Shown: positions 16,526 through 26,454 of the stretch, piece after piece
How positions within the stretch are numbered: the stretch's first letter is position 1
How the letters are laid out: every line of letters starts with the position of its first letter
DNA from: Roseburia sp.
Lineage (GTDB): Bacteria > Bacillota > Clostridia > Lachnospirales > Lachnospiraceae
Reading direction: 5' to 3'
DNA: 32,761 bases
Assembly: GCA_022771695.1 (NCBI GenBank)
Contig: JALEKJ010000018.1
Location: 1-32,761 of the forward strand
Program-made: the position numbers and the translations under genes
The notes under the pieces: model-generated
Databases searched by the model: none
What the model saw: the letters and a program-made list of their open reading frames with translations, nothing else
Told to the model about the DNA's origin: nothing

Positions 16526-18520
16526 TCAATCCTCATCCCCATTTTCGTGCAACATCTTTTTCAATTCCACCATCTTATCACGATACTCAGCCGCAGCTTC
16601 GAAGTTCAAATCCGCAGCCGCCTTCTGCATCTTTTTCTGGATGTCCGCAATCAACTTCGTAAGCTCTGTCTTATTCATCGATTCAGGGGCCTTCGCAAAC
16701 TGCATCTCTTCCTGTGCCACTTTTTTCGACACGGAAATCAGCTCACGCACCGACTTCTGAATCGTCTTCGGCGTAATGCCGTGCGCTTCGTTGTATTCCT
16801 GCTGAATCTTTCGGCGTCGCTCTGTCTCTTCAATCGCCACACGCATGGAATCTGTAATCGTATCCGCATACATGATTACATGTCCTTCGCTGTTACGTGC
16901 CGCACGTCCGATGGTCTGAATCAGTGATGTCTCCGAACGTAGGAATCCCTCCTTATCCGCATCAAGGATTGCCACCAGTGTTATCTCCGGTATATCCAGT
17001 CCCTCTCGAAGCAGGTTAATGCCCACCAAAACGTCAAACACGTCCAGTCGCAGGTCACGGATAATCTCCGCGCGCTCTAACGTATCAATGTCCGAATGCA
17101 GATACTTTACTCGGATACCAATCTCACGCATATAGTCTGTCAAATCTTCCGCCATCTTCTTTGTCAGCGTCGTAATCAACACCTTATTATGCTTCGCGAC
17201 CTCTTTGTTCACTTCGCCAATCAAATCATCTATCTGCCCCTCCACCGGGCGCACTACAACCTCCGGGTCAAGCAGTCCTGTCGGACGGATAATCTGCTCG
17301 GTTCGAAGCAGTTCATGTTCATCCTCATAAGTATTCGGTGTTGCAGATACAAATAACATTTGATCAATCTTGCTCTCAAACTCTTCAAAATTCAGCGGAC
17401 GGTTATCCTTCGCAGACGGCAGACGGAATCCGTAGTCTACAAGCGTGGACTTTCTTGACTGGTCGCCCGCGTACATACCACGCACCTGTGGAATCGTAAT
17501 ATGCGACTCATCGACGATAATGAGGTAGTCATCCTTAAAATAATCCATCAGCGTATGCGGTGTTGCCCCTGCCGGAAGCCCCGCAAGATGTCTCGAATAG
17601 TTCTCAATACCGCTACAGAATCCTGTCTCCTTGAGCATCTCAATATCAAAGTTCGTTCGCTCTGCAATCCGCTGTGCCTCGAGCAGCTTATCCTCGCCTT
17701 TAAAATACTTCACGCGCTCTAAAAGCTCCGCCTCGATGTTCTCGCACGCACGCAGAATCTTCTCCTGTGGAACGACATAATGTGATGCCGGAAAAACTGC
17801 AAAATGCTCCAAACGGCACTTAATCTCGCCGGTGAGAACATCAATCTCTGTAATACGATCAATCTCATCGCCAAAGAATTCAACGCGAATCGCCGTCTCG
17901 CCAAAGTTTGCCGGGAAGATTTCCAGCACATCGCCCCGCACGCGGAAGGTTCCACGGTGAAAATCCATCTCATTGCGCGTATACTGAATATCAATCAGCG
18001 CACGAATGACCTCGTCTCGGTCCTTCTCCATCCCCGGTCTCAAGGAAACCATCATCCCGAGATAATCATCCGGGCTACCCAAACCATAGATACAGGAAAC
18101 AGAGGCAACAACAATCACATCCTTCCGCTCCACCAACGCCGCCGTGGCAGAAAGGCGCAACTTATCAATTTCTTCATTAATCGCAGAATCCTTCGCAATA
18201 TAAGTATCTGTCTGAGGTACATATGCCTCCGGCTGATAATAATCATAGTAGGACACAAAGTACTCCACTGCATTCTCCGGGAAGAACTCCTTGAATTCTC
18301 CGTAAAGCTGCGCTGCCAGAGTCTTATTGTGTGATATAATCAACGTCGGCTTGTTCAATGCCGCGATTACATTCGCCATAGTAAAGGTCTTACCGGAACC
18401 AGTGACACCGAGGAGTGTCTGGAATTGGTTTCCCTCCCTAAATCCCTTAACAAGGTCTGCAATCGCCTGGGGCTGATCACCGGTAGGTTGGTATTCAGAA
18501 TGTAAAACAAAATGATCCAT
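16526..18520 (-). CDS. uvrB: UvrB, helicase-like subunit of excision repair
   Basis: It encodes 664 residues from the ATG at 18520, chosen because AAGGAGG lies 7 nt upstream and the protein then opens [17 protein letters not shown] as in other UvrB proteins; the longer upstream frame is non-coding leader. Motifs seen are Walker [14 protein letters not shown], the beta-hairpin region [60 protein letters not shown], and the C-terminal UVR domain (about residues 620-660) that contacts UvrC. It loads at the lesion and verifies the damage. Confidence 0.98.
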   Translation of the reverse strand: MDHFVLHSEYQPTGDQPQAIADLVKGFREGNQFQTLLGVTGSGKTFTMANVIAALNKPTLIISHNKTLAAQLYGEFKEFFPENAVEYFVSYYDYYQPEAYVPQTDTYIAKDSAINEEIDKLRLSATAALVERKDVIVVASVSCIYGLGSPDDYLGMMVSLRPGMEKDRDEVIRALIDIQYTRNEMDFHRGTFRVRGDVLEIFPANFGETAIRVEFFGDEIDRITEIDVLTGEIKCRLEHFAVFPASHYVVPQEKILRACENIEAELLERVKYFKGEDKLLEAQRIAERTNFDIEMLKETGFCSGIENYSRHLAGLPAGATPHTLMDYFKDDYLIIVDESHITIPQVRGMYAGDQSRKSTLVDYGFRLPSAKDNRPLNFEEFESKIDQMLFVSATPNTYEDEHELLRTEQIIRPTGLLDPEVVVRPVEGQIDDLIGEVNKEVAKHNKVLITTLTKKMAEDLTDYMREIGIRVKYLHSDIDTLERAEIIRDLRLDVFDVLVGINLLREGLDIPEITLVAILDADKEGFLRSETSLIQTIGRAARNSEGHVIMYADTITDSMRVAIEETERRRKIQQEYNEAHGITPKTIQKSVRELISVSKKVAQEEMQFAKAPESMNKTELTKLIADIQKKMQKAAADLNFEAAAEYRDKMVELKKMLHENGDED

Positions 18521-18593
18521 GAAAGCGCCTCCTTTATGAATCGATTTACTCACAATCGCTCTCAATAAAAATACATATAGATTAGCTTTCCCA

Positions 18594-18622
18594 ATTATAT
18601 CACATCTGTATTCGCTTGGCAA
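18594..18622 (-). promoter_or_regulatory. Sigma-A promoter of uvrB-uvrA
   Basis: TTGCCA (18622-18617), a 17-nt spacer and TATAAT (18599-18594) on the minus strand. The -35 overlaps the LexA box by three bases. Confidence 0.8.
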
Positions 18623-18633
18623 ACATTTGTTCG
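18620..18633. promoter_or_regulatory. LexA (DinR) SOS box
   Basis: CGAACAAATGTTTG on the minus strand fits the Gram-positive LexA site CGAACRNRYGTTYC at 13 of 14 positions. Its overlap with the uvrB -35 supports SOS control of uvrBA. Confidence 0.85.
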
Positions 18634-18643
18634 TTTTTCTATA

Positions 18644-18679
18644 AAAAAGTACAGAACACTCTTCTGTTCTGTACTTTTT
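18644..18679 (-). terminator. Rho-independent terminator of the flavodiiron gene
   Basis: AAAAAGTACAGAACA and TGTTCTGTACTTTTT are perfect 15-bp arms with a CTCTTC loop, 17 nt after the stop codon. The A/T tails would also permit function on the other strand. Confidence 0.88.
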
Positions 18680-18695
18680 GCAAAGTTCACCTATT

Positions 18696-19898
18696 TTATT
18701 TCATGGAAGTTACAATTGCATCTGCCAATTTTTCCAACTCTTCCCGCTGATTTGCGAGCATTGCAGATTTCACGCTTACCTGCGTGTCTAAAACTGTCAC
18801 ATCCTTCAGTTCCGAAAGCTTCTCGCACATCTGTCTCGCTGTCGAAGCTGCCCATGTACCGTTCTCCAGAAGCGCAACCGTCTTTTTTTGTACGGAAAGC
18901 GCCTTCATATCAGAAAGCAGATTCTCCATTATCGGATAAATTCCTCCGTTGTACGTAGGGGCGGCAAATACCAGATGACTTACACGGAAGATTTCACCAA
19001 TCAGTTCCGACACATGTACATTGGAAACATCGTAGACTGCAATATTTTTTATGCCCCTTTCCGCCAGACAACCTGCCAACGCATCTGCCGCCGAAGCTGT
19101 ATTGCCATACATGGAAGCATACAAAATGGCAACCGCAGTATCCTCTGCTTCGTAGGTACTCCACTTCTGGTATTTTTCCAGAATATAACCAAGATTTTCT
19201 CTCCAAATCGGACCATGGAGCGGACAGATAACTGCGATTTCCAGTCCTTCCGCCTTCTTCAAAAGCGCCTGCACGGACGCACCGTATTTGCCGACAATGT
19301 TCGTATAATAACGTCTCGCATCCGAAAGCCAGTCTCTGTCAAAGTTAACCTCATCTGCAAAAATATTGCCGTTTAACGCTCCGAAGGTACCAAAGGCATC
19401 TGCAGAAAACAGAACCTTGTCTGCATCGTCGTAAGTCACCATCGCCTCCGGCCAGTGAACCATCGGTGCCATCACAAAATGAAGTGTATGCTTGCCTGTG
19501 CTTATGGTATCTCCCTCTTTCACTGTAACTGCACGTTCTGCAAATGCCGTACCGAAAAACTGCTGCATCATACCAAAAGTCTTTGCATTTCCTACAATCT
19601 GAACTTCCGGATATCTGCGCACAATATCACCAATCATCGCGCAATGATCCGGCTCCATGTGGTTCACAATCAAATAATCCAATTTGCGGTTCCCCAGCAC
19701 GTATTCCAGATTTTCAAAAAACTGTGCCGCCACACCGGTATCCACGGTATCAAGAAGCACCGTCTTTTCATCCAAAAGCACATACGAGTTATAGGATACT
19801 CCTCTTTGGATTGGAAAAATATTCTCAAACAACGCCAGTCTGCGGTCACTGGCACCGACCCACACGATATCTTTTGTCACATTTCTAACATTGTACAT
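18696..19898 (-). CDS. fprA: FprA-type flavodiiron protein (A-type flavoprotein)
   Basis: It encodes 400 residues. The N-terminal metallo-beta-lactamase-like domain (1-250) carries the diiron ligands in the order H80-x-E82-x-D84-H85, then H in [10 protein letters not shown] in SADAFGTFG and H in CPLHGP. The C-terminal flavodoxin domain has the FMN loop [10 protein letters not shown] and APTYNGG. Such proteins reduce O2 to water or NO to N2O and protect anaerobes; which substrate is used here cannot be told. The ATG at 19898 has GGAGG 8 nt upstream, preferable to the in-frame GTG at 19913, which lies in that ribosome site. It appears monocistronic. A weak promoter (TTGGGG-N17-TATATT) is possible about 35 nt upstream of the ribosome site. 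Confidence 0.93.
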   Translation of the reverse strand: MYNVRNVTKDIVWVGASDRRLALFENIFPIQRGVSYNSYVLLDEKTVLLDTVDTGVAAQFFENLEYVLGNRKLDYLIVNHMEPDHCAMIGDIVRRYPEVQIVGNAKTFGMMQQFFGTAFAERAVTVKEGDTISTGKHTLHFVMAPMVHWPEAMVTYDDADKVLFSADAFGTFGALNGNIFADEVNFDRDWLSDARRYYTNIVGKYGASVQALLKKAEGLEIAVICPLHGPIWRENLGYILEKYQKWSTYEAEDTAVAILYASMYGNTASAADALAGCLAERGIKNIAVYDVSNVHVSELIGEIFRVSHLVFAAPTYNGGIYPIMENLLSDMKALSVQKKTVALLENGTWAASTARQMCEKLSELKDVTVLDTQVSVKSAMLANQREELEKLADAIVTSMK

Positions 19899-20045
19899 TC
19901 TGTTTTCCTCCACCCTGTTACTTTTTGCCTAGTTCTGATTATAAAATATATTCCGTACAAATTCCATCCCCAAATCTGTCTCTTCTGTATTTTCCTCCAT
20001 ACAAACGCAAAATATAAATTTTTTTAAGGGTTGCCTGTGAAAAAG

Positions 20046-20094
20046 CAAAAACAGCCTTGCCCAAACACCAACAATAGGTGTAACGGTGCAAGGC
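20046..20094 (-). terminator. Probable Rho-independent terminator of secA
   Basis: On the minus strand, GCCTTGC pairs with GCAAGGC, enclosing a second ACACC/GGTGT pairing, and TGTTTTTG follows. It starts 10 nt after the secA stop. Confidence 0.75.
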
Positions 20095-20103
20095 CGCCAC
20101 TTA

Positions 20104-22674
20104 TTATGCCTGTCTTCCACAGCACTGTTTGTACTTCTTACCACTTCCGCATGGACACGGATCATTTGGATAAACCTTTGCCGCTGCACGTCTCTTCGGT
20201 GCATTGGTTGCAGAATCATCCTTGTTCGTTCCGGTAACCTTCGCTACCTGTTCACGCTCTACCTTCTGTTCAATCTTGACATGATACAGCAGTCGGATAG
20301 TATCTTCCTGAATACTTGCCGTCATATCGTCAAACATATCAAAGCCTGCCATCTTATACTCAACCAGTGGGTCCTTCTGCCCGTAGGACTGTAATCCGAT
20401 GCCCTGACGTAGCTGGTCCATATCATCGATATGATCCATCCACTTGCGGTCAATGACCTTAAGCAATACGACACGCTCCAACTCACGGAACTGCTCCGGA
20501 TTCGGGAACTCTGTCTCCTTCATCTCATAAAGCTTCACTGCACGCTCTTTTAGCAGATGCTTCAATTCTTTATTGTTCTTAACACTTTCAACATCCGCGG
20601 ACGTTACCGGCTGCATCGGAATAATCGGAATCAAAAGCTGATTCAACTCATTCAAATCCCACTCGTCCTTCGAAATATCTGCTGAAATACAAGTATCTAC
20701 ACTGTTCTCCACACGATCCGTAATCATCTTAAAGATTGCATCACGCATGCTTTCTCCATTTAATACACGGAGACGCTCTTTATAAATAATCTCTCTCTGG
20801 TCATTCATAACCTGATCATACTCTAACAGGTTCTTTCTAATGCCATAGTTATTACCCTCAATCTTCATCTGCGCTTTCTCAATCGCAGAAGTTAACATCT
20901 TATGCTGAATCTGCTCGTTTTCAGGAACTCCAAGTGCATTAAATGCAGACATCAACTTCTCAGAACCGAACAGACGCATCAGGTCGTCCTCAAGGGAAAT
21001 AAAGAACTGAGACTCACCCGGATCCCCCTGACGCCCGGAACGTCCACGCAACTGATTATCAATACGTCTGGACTCATGGCGTTCTGTACCGATAATCTTC
21101 AGACCACCGGCCGCCTTTGCGTCATCATCCAGTTTGATATCCGTACCACGCCCTGCCATGTTGGTCGCAATTGTAACCGCACCGTGCTGTCCTGCTCCCG
21201 CCACGATTTCTGCTTCCATCTCATGGAACTTCGCATTTAAGACCGTGTGAGGTATTCCCTCTCTTTTTAATAAACCGCTGACAATCTCAGAAGTCTCAAT
21301 GGTAATCGTACCAACCAATACCGGCTGTCCCTTTTCATGCGCTTCCTTAACGGACTCTACCACTGCATGAAATTTTTCTTTTTTCGTCTTATAAACAACA
21401 TCCTGTTTATCCACACGCTGCACCGGACGATTCGTCGGGATTTCAATAACGTCCATACCATAAATATCACGGAACTCTTTTTCCTCGGTGAGTGCTGTAC
21501 CGGTCATACCTGCTTTCTTCTCGAATTTATTAAAGAAGTTCTGGAATGTGATGGTCGCAAGTGTTTTGCTCTCACGTTTTACTTTTACATGCTCTTTTGC
21601 TTCGATTGCCTGATGCAAGCCGTCTGAATAACGACGTCCCGGCATGATACGTCCGGTGAACTCATCGACAATCATAACCTGGTCATCCTTTACGACATAG
21701 TCCTGATCACGGAACATCAGGTTGTGTGCTCGAAGTGCCAGAATCATGTTGTGTTGAATCTCCAGGTTCTCCGGGTCTGCAAGGTTATCGATTTTAAAGA
21801 ACTGTTCTACCCGCTTTACACCTTCCTGTGTAAGTGTAACAACTTTGTCCTTCTCATTAACGATAAAGTCGCCTGTCTCTTCCTGCTCAAGCCCCATAAT
21901 GGCATCCATCTTAGAATACTCAGGCATATCTTCACCGCGTTTTAACTGACGCGCCAAAATATCACACGCTTCATATAACTTCGTAGACTTGCCGCTCTGC
22001 CCGGAAATGATAAGCGGTGTACGCGCCTCATCAATCAATACAGAGTCAACCTCATCGATGATGGCATAGTGAAGTCCGCGTTGTACCAACTGCTCCTTGT
22101 AAATAACCATGTTGTCACGCAGATAGTCAAAGCCGAGCTCATTGTTCGTAATATAAGTAATGTCGCAGTTATATGCTTCTCTTCTCTCGTCGTTGGTCAT
22201 AGAATTGAGAACCACACCGACCTTCAATCCCAAAAATTCATGTACCTGCCCCATCCACTCCGCATCACGCTTTGCAAGATAGTCATTGACGGTAACGATA
22301 CAAACGCCCTTGCCCTCCAAGGCATTCAGATATGCCGGCAGTGTAGACACAAGTGTCTTACCTTCACCGGTTTTCATCTCCGCGATACGTCCCTGATGCA
22401 GAATGATACCACCGATAATCTGTACGCGATAATGTTCCATGCCAAGCACACGCTTCGCCGCCTCACGCACGGTAGCATATGCCTCCGGCAGTAAGTCATC
22501 CAAAGTCTCGCCTTTTTCCAGACGTTCTTTATATTCCTTTGTCTTATTCTTTAATTCTTCATCGGAAAGTGCTCCCATGGCATCACGATAAGATTCCACC
22601 TTATCAACAATCGGGTAAATCCTCTTAAGCTCACGCTCGCTGTGGGTTCCGAAAATCTTGGTTAATGCACTCAT
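20104..22674 (-). CDS. secA: SecA, protein translocase motor ATPase
   Basis: It encodes 856 residues from the ATG at 22674, which has AGGAG 5 nt upstream and opens in the family manner ([15 protein letters not shown]); the open frame before it is leader. Motifs include [36 protein letters not shown], the TMTGTA-type [37 protein letters not shown], and the C-terminal zinc finger [16 protein letters not shown] that binds lipids or SecB-like partners. It drives preprotein export through SecYEG. The gene stands alone between its own promoter and terminator, divergent from the TSCPD-domain gene. Confidence 0.98.
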   Translation of the reverse strand: MSALTKIFGTHSERELKRIYPIVDKVESYRDAMGALSDEELKNKTKEYKERLEKGETLDDLLPEAYATVREAAKRVLGMEHYRVQIIGGIILHQGRIAEMKTGEGKTLVSTLPAYLNALEGKGVCIVTVNDYLAKRDAEWMGQVHEFLGLKVGVVLNSMTNDERREAYNCDITYITNNELGFDYLRDNMVIYKEQLVQRGLHYAIIDEVDSVLIDEARTPLIISGQSGKSTKLYEACDILARQLKRGEDMPEYSKMDAIMGLEQEETGDFIVNEKDKVVTLTQEGVKRVEQFFKIDNLADPENLEIQHNMILALRAHNLMFRDQDYVVKDDQVMIVDEFTGRIMPGRRYSDGLHQAIEAKEHVKVKRESKTLATITFQNFFNKFEKKAGMTGTALTEEKEFRDIYGMDVIEIPTNRPVQRVDKQDVVYKTKKEKFHAVVESVKEAHEKGQPVLVGTITIETSEIVSGLLKREGIPHTVLNAKFHEMEAEIVAGAGQHGAVTIATNMAGRGTDIKLDDDAKAAGGLKIIGTERHESRRIDNQLRGRSGRQGDPGESQFFISLEDDLMRLFGSEKLMSAFNALGVPENEQIQHKMLTSAIEKAQMKIEGNNYGIRKNLLEYDQVMNDQREIIYKERLRVLNGESMRDAIFKMITDRVENSVDTCISADISKDEWDLNELNQLLIPIIPMQPVTSADVESVKNNKELKHLLKERAVKLYEMKETEFPNPEQFRELERVVLLKVIDRKWMDHIDDMDQLRQGIGLQSYGQKDPLVEYKMAGFDMFDDMTASIQEDTIRLLYHVKIEQKVEREQVAKVTGTNKDDSATNAPKRRAAAKVYPNDPCPCGSGKKYKQCCGRQA

Positions 22675-22770
22675 AAAAACTCCTATTCTACCTTTGTGTA
22701 TCATACTGACACGCATTTCATTCTTCCAACGGACTTTTCTAAAAAGCTCCAGTCCTCGCACAATATCAGT

Positions 22771-22799
22771 ATTGTAACACTTTTCCAGACACACCACAA
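22771..22799 (-). promoter_or_regulatory. Sigma-A promoter of secA
   Basis: TTGTGG (22799-22794), a 17-nt spacer and TACAAT (22776-22771) on the minus strand. The transcript would have a leader of roughly 90 nt before secA. Confidence 0.65.
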
Positions 22800-22883
22800 C
22801 AAAAATAGCAGTAAATGTTTTGTAAATTTTTTATTAACTCTCAGCGTAGATAGTGCAAATTATCCATGCCCGATAGAAAAAAC

Positions 22884-22912
22884 TTGCATCAGCGGGCACA
22901 TCTATTTATACT
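22884..22912 (+). promoter_or_regulatory. Sigma-A promoter of the TSCPD-domain gene
   Basis: TTGCAT (22884-22889), a 17-nt spacer and TATACT (22907-22912) lie about 40 nt before the start codon and point away from secA. Confidence 0.75.
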
Positions 22913-22952
22913 TGGTAGGGTAAGAATATTCAAAAAACAAGGAGGCAGCAAT

Positions 22953-23213
22953 ATGACATACACATATATGACCAAAGGCACCTGCTCCACCAAGATAGAA
23001 TTGGAGTTAGAAGGCAACGTCGTACATAATGTAAAGTTTACCGGCGGCTGTAATGGTAACCTGCAGGCGATTCCAAAGCTTGTGGAGGGACTTACTGTTG
23101 AAGAAGTGGAAGCAAAGATTGGCGGTATCTCCTGTAACGGACGCCCAACTTCCTGCGGAGATCAGTTGGCAAGAGCCTGCCGCGAAGCCTATGAGTCATC
23201 CAAGAACGCATAA
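22953..23213 (+). CDS. Small TSCPD-domain protein (TIGR03905-like)
   Basis: This 86-residue protein starts at the ATG at 22953, with AAGGAGG 7 nt upstream. It has a compact beta-rich TSCPD layout: MTKGTCSTKIELELEGN, VKFTGGCNGNLQAIPKLVEG, and the conserved end GISCNGRPTSCGDQLARA. In full-length class II (B12-dependent) ribonucleotide reductases and related proteins, this domain sits at the C-terminus; the free-standing form is widespread in Clostridia without a settled function. Four cysteines (in GTCS, GGCNGN, ISCNG and TSCGD) suggest metal binding or redox chemistry, which is inference. It is transcribed alone, with its own promoter and a bidirectional terminator. Confidence 0.85.
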   Translation: MTYTYMTKGTCSTKIELELEGNVVHNVKFTGGCNGNLQAIPKLVEGLTVEEVEAKIGGISCNGRPTSCGDQLARACREAYESSKNA

Positions 23214-23222
23214 TTGTACGGT

Positions 23223-23250
23223 AAAAAGCTCCCCTTTCGGGGAGCTTTTT
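23223..23250. terminator. Bidirectional Rho-independent terminator
   Basis: AAAAAGCTCCCC-TTTC-GGGGAGCTTTTT is a perfect 12-bp hairpin between two converging genes. It overlaps the stop codon of the GH112 gene by two bases. Confidence 0.93.
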
Positions 23251-25405
23251 AGTTAATCTCATACCAGATAATTTCATTTGCTTTCAGTTCCTGTACAAAA
23301 CTGCTTCCATCGCCTCGATAGACGGTAGTTGTCTGCGTCTCATATGTGTTGTTGACTACACAGAATTTACCGTTCTCGACGTAAGCATGCACTTCTACAT
23401 GGTAATTGTCCGAGAACCACTGTTGCAATTTGTCTTCCGCCCCTGCGCTCCACAGAATTGCACGGTGCAACAGTCTGTTGTTCGCAAAGTTGTACGGAAG
23501 CCCACTGATGTAAACGCACCTCCCTTTTCCGAACTCATGCACCGCAAGCTGTACATTCTTGTTTTCCCGGCAAAGTATCGTCGTGCCTTCCAACGCATAA
23601 ATATTTTTCTTGCCTTCTCCAAAGTCAATCTGATCCCCGGCGTCCGCTGTAATGAAGTGCTCATGCGTCTCCCAGTTATACTTATCATATCCCAAGGTAA
23701 AGCCCCGCTCTTCTTCCACGCCAAGCACACCTGCCAACTGGAAGAAATGTCCGTTTGCCTGATGCGCCGTAGGTTCCCCAACTCCAATCAGACCTCCACC
23801 GCGATATACGAACTGTTTGATTGACGTAACAATCGCCGGATTGCACCACCATTCTCCACCGGTTTGCGCCGTATCCGCATCTCCAATATTCAAGATTACA
23901 TCGATGTCCTCCAATATCTCCGGTGTCTTTATAATATCCTCAAAACTGATAAACTTCACATCGAACGGTGCGCCGGAAAGCGCTTCAATAATCCCCGCGT
24001 AGGAATAATTCTGCGGGTGATAGATTGCATGGTGAACCATGTGATTCCCCCATGCACGCATTTTGCCCCAACAGTTGAGCACCGCCACGCGTTTCACACA
24101 ATATGGCACACAGCCTTTGATATTCTCATACAGCTCGCGGAATTCTCTGCACACTGACTCCACATATTCCACGAACTCCGGAAATTCCAATGCCAGTTTC
24201 AAATAACCGCCATAGCCGATGTGGTCAATCGGCTTTCTCAAAATCGCACGTCGTGCAGTTACCCAGTTATACTTTGCTTCTTTTACCGGATCACCACCCT
24301 CATGGAACGTGTCCGGGAAAAAGTAAGGAAGCAGTCTTCCTTCGGTATAGCTCACTCCCTCAATATCACTGATCAAACGTAGCGTTGCCCCGTTTCCGAC
24401 ACTTCCCACCACTGCATCTAAGCCGATGGATGCAAACTCCTCCATAAAAGGTTCCGTTCCAATCCAATGGTCGCCCAAGAACATCATCGCTTCTTTTCCA
24501 TACGAATGAACGATGTCTACCATCTCCTTTGCGAGTGCCGCCACTTCTCTTCTCTGGAACGCTTGGAAATCCTGATATTCCTTCGATGGAATCCGATATT
24601 GATTATTGTAATATCCCTGATCGATAATAAACTCCGGACGGAAACGATAACCAACTTCCCGCTCAAACTGTTCTAAGATGTATGGGCTGACCGATGCAGA
24701 ATATCCATACCAGTCCACATACTTTTCTCTCGCCAACTCATCAAACACCAACGTGAACTGATGAAAGAATGTCGTAAAACGCAACACATTCACATACGGA
24801 TGCTCCTCAATAAATCTGCGCAAACGCTCCATTGTAAATGCATGTGTCTTGGGCTGACGCACATCAAACGTAATCTGATGTTCCACATCCTTCCAGTCGT
24901 TCACAACCGCATTATACATGTGTACCGGATCCCACATGATATATGCCAAAAAGCTCACCGTGTAATCATGAAACAACTCTGCTTTTATCACAACTTCCCC
25001 TGCCGGCTCGTCATACTCCCAGCATTCCGTTGGCACTGCCTCTCCGGTCGTCCGGTCTATCACTTCCCACCAGCGCTGGATGTCATCTCTGGTATTCGGT
25101 GTCAGCATATCCGGGTACAAGCCGCGCATTAATGAAATTCGCAGTTCCCCACTCGTGGCGGTCGTATGAGGTGTCATCAAATACATCTGTTGTATCTCAT
25201 CCGGATTCGCCTTTGCCCATTCATTATCCTTACGTGTTGTATAGTATGTTGAATATACTTTCATCCCCGCATTCTTAAGCTCTATCGGGAACTCTGTACC
25301 GTCACAGTCTCTGACCGCATCTGCGCCCCAGCGCTCTGCCAGTTCTCGCGTTTCTCGTATTACATCCATATCCGTCGGAATCGTCACTCGCCCTGTTTTA
25401 TTCAT
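23249..25405 (-). CDS. lnpA: GH112 phosphorylase: lacto-N-biose / galacto-N-biose phosphorylase
   Basis: At 718 residues it has the size and conserved blocks of GH112 enzymes (TGRVTIPTDMDV, WGADAVRDCDGTEFP, STYYTTRKDNEWA, MFLGDHWIGTEPF, HIGYGGYLKLA). It would cleave Gal-beta-1,3-GlcNAc or Gal-beta-1,3-GalNAc with phosphate, giving Gal-1-P and the free N-acetylhexosamine, in the cytoplasm. Its ATG overlaps the stop of the kinase gene by 4 bases, showing translational coupling. The neighbouring HexNAc 1-kinase favours lacto-N-biose/galacto-N-biose over the galactosyl-rhamnose activity also known in this family; preference between the two hexosamines cannot be read here. It is the last gene of the locus. 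Confidence 0.92.
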   Translation of the reverse strand: MNKTGRVTIPTDMDVIRETRELAERWGADAVRDCDGTEFPIELKNAGMKVYSTYYTTRKDNEWAKANPDEIQQMYLMTPHTTATSGELRISLMRGLYPDMLTPNTRDDIQRWWEVIDRTTGEAVPTECWEYDEPAGEVVIKAELFHDYTVSFLAYIMWDPVHMYNAVVNDWKDVEHQITFDVRQPKTHAFTMERLRRFIEEHPYVNVLRFTTFFHQFTLVFDELAREKYVDWYGYSASVSPYILEQFEREVGYRFRPEFIIDQGYYNNQYRIPSKEYQDFQAFQRREVAALAKEMVDIVHSYGKEAMMFLGDHWIGTEPFMEEFASIGLDAVVGSVGNGATLRLISDIEGVSYTEGRLLPYFFPDTFHEGGDPVKEAKYNWVTARRAILRKPIDHIGYGGYLKLALEFPEFVEYVESVCREFRELYENIKGCVPYCVKRVAVLNCWGKMRAWGNHMVHHAIYHPQNYSYAGIIEALSGAPFDVKFISFEDIIKTPEILEDIDVILNIGDADTAQTGGEWWCNPAIVTSIKQFVYRGGGLIGVGEPTAHQANGHFFQLAGVLGVEEERGFTLGYDKYNWETHEHFITADAGDQIDFGEGKKNIYALEGTTILCRENKNVQLAVHEFGKGRCVYISGLPYNFANNRLLHRAILWSAGAEDKLQQWFSDNYHVEVHAYVENGKFCVVNNTYETQTTTVYRGDGSSFVQELKANEIIWYEIN

Positions 25406-26379
25406 AATTGCCCACGCACCTCCTCAACAATTCGTTTCATTTCTCCCCATTTTCGCTCCATATCTGCAACCAATGCAAACTGCGTCCTACATCGGTCCAG
25501 ATTATGACGTTCTCTGTGAATTTTAAAATAGACGTCACCTTCCAGATAATCCGTAAGGAATCGCATGCCGCACTCAAGTGTCATGAGCTTTGCACCCATC
25601 GGCAGCAGCTCATATTCCCTGTCTGTAAGGGTCCCCTTACATCCCTTGCTATAGCCTCTGACATAACACTCAAACAATGCGAGGTCAAAATGCACCAGTT
25701 CAAGATTTGTCTCATCCTCTGCAGCGGTACTGGCGCCAAACCGGATAGAGTCTCCGATATCGTAAAGCACACTTCCCGGCATCACCGTATCTAAGTCGAT
25801 GATACAGATTGCTTCTCCTGTCTCTTTATCTAATAAAATATTGTTGAGTTTGGTATCGTTATGCGTAACGCAAAGCGGTACTTCCCCTGTTCCTAACACA
25901 TCACACAAAATTTCCATTTCCGCCGAACGTTCTTTCACAAATGCAATCTCCGCTTGTACCTCCTGTGCCCGTCCCATTTTGTCCGCTTCCAGCACTTCCA
26001 AAAATCTCTCATATCGTTTTGGGGTATTATGAAAATCCGGTATCGTCTCATACAGCGTATCTGCCGGATACTCCGACAAAAGATACCGGAATTCTCCGAA
26101 TGCCTCTGCTGCCGCATAAAAGTCCTGTGCCTCATCTTTTCCCGCTTCTGCAATTTTGCACCGCAGATAATCTGTCACCTTACCTATATTCTGCATCAGC
26201 TTCTCCGGCTCCTTAAAAATAGACGTGTTGATGCGCTGCAAAATGTAGGACGTCTTTTCTCCGTTTTCCGTTGCTGTTGTCACCAAGTAGGTATCATTGA
26301 TATGCCCATTCCCATAGGGAATCAGTTCTGCAACTTTCCCCTTTAGTGCAAACTGTGACGCAATATATTCTTTTTCCAT
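25402..26379 (-). CDS. nahK: N-acetylhexosamine 1-kinase (NahK/LnpB), apparently with an internal N-lobe deletion
   Basis: This 325-residue member of the APH/choline-kinase fold phosphorylates GlcNAc/GalNAc at C1 in the lacto-N-biose pathway. Visible parts are the nucleotide loop YGNGHINDTYLV (22-33), YILQRINTSIF, the catalytic loop THNDTKLNNILL with Asp175, and metal-binding IDLDTVMPG. As I recall the family (about 360 residues), the stretch after the helix ending YLRxKIxEAG runs through a variable strand and a YWR.Y.F.E.ATS.D hinge before the AFG.F helix. Here residue 80 (EAG) passes almost straight into DFYAAAEAFGEF at 86-97, so about 40 residues are missing, in frame. Loss of the hinge would be expected to harm nucleotide binding. 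The ATG at 26379 is chosen, with GGGAG 6 nt upstream. Confidence 0.82.
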   Translation of the reverse strand: MEKEYIASQFALKGKVAELIPYGNGHINDTYLVTTATENGEKTSYILQRINTSIFKEPEKLMQNIGKVTDYLRCKIAEAGKDEAQDFYAAAEAFGEFRYLLSEYPADTLYETIPDFHNTPKRYERFLEVLEADKMGRAQEVQAEIAFVKERSAEMEILCDVLGTGEVPLCVTHNDTKLNNILLDKETGEAICIIDLDTVMPGSVLYDIGDSIRFGASTAAEDETNLELVHFDLALFECYVRGYSKGCKGTLTDREYELLPMGAKLMTLECGMRFLTDYLEGDVYFKIHRERHNLDRCRTQFALVADMERKWGEMKRIVEEVRGQL

Positions 26380-26407
26380 AATTTTCTCCCGCAACTACGT
26401 AATGTGC

Positions 26408-26437
26408 ACAAAAGGGCCATAAAAATGACCCTTTTGT
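26408..26437 (-). terminator. Hairpin between the permease and nahK genes
   Basis: On the minus strand, ACAAAAGGGTCAT-TTTT-ATGGCCCTTTTGT forms a 13-bp stem with one G-T pair, ending in TTTTG. It starts 17 nt after the permease stop and 28 nt before the nahK start. It may attenuate rather than fully stop transcription into nahK-lnpA, since no strong promoter is seen after it. Confidence 0.6.
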
Positions 26438-26454
26438 TATGTTAGATTATTCTT

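Noticed and set aside
19929-20219. Minus-strand frame between secA and the flavodiiron gene, including a short MEENTEETDLG peptide
   Set aside because: It overlaps the secA terminator, and the short peptide start lacks a ribosome site. The TGGAGGAAAA seen there only resembles the real ribosome site of the next gene.
26110-26145. Frameshift in nahK
   Set aside because: The frame is continuous and all downstream motifs are in the same frame; the shortening is in frame, so it is reported as a deletion or short form.
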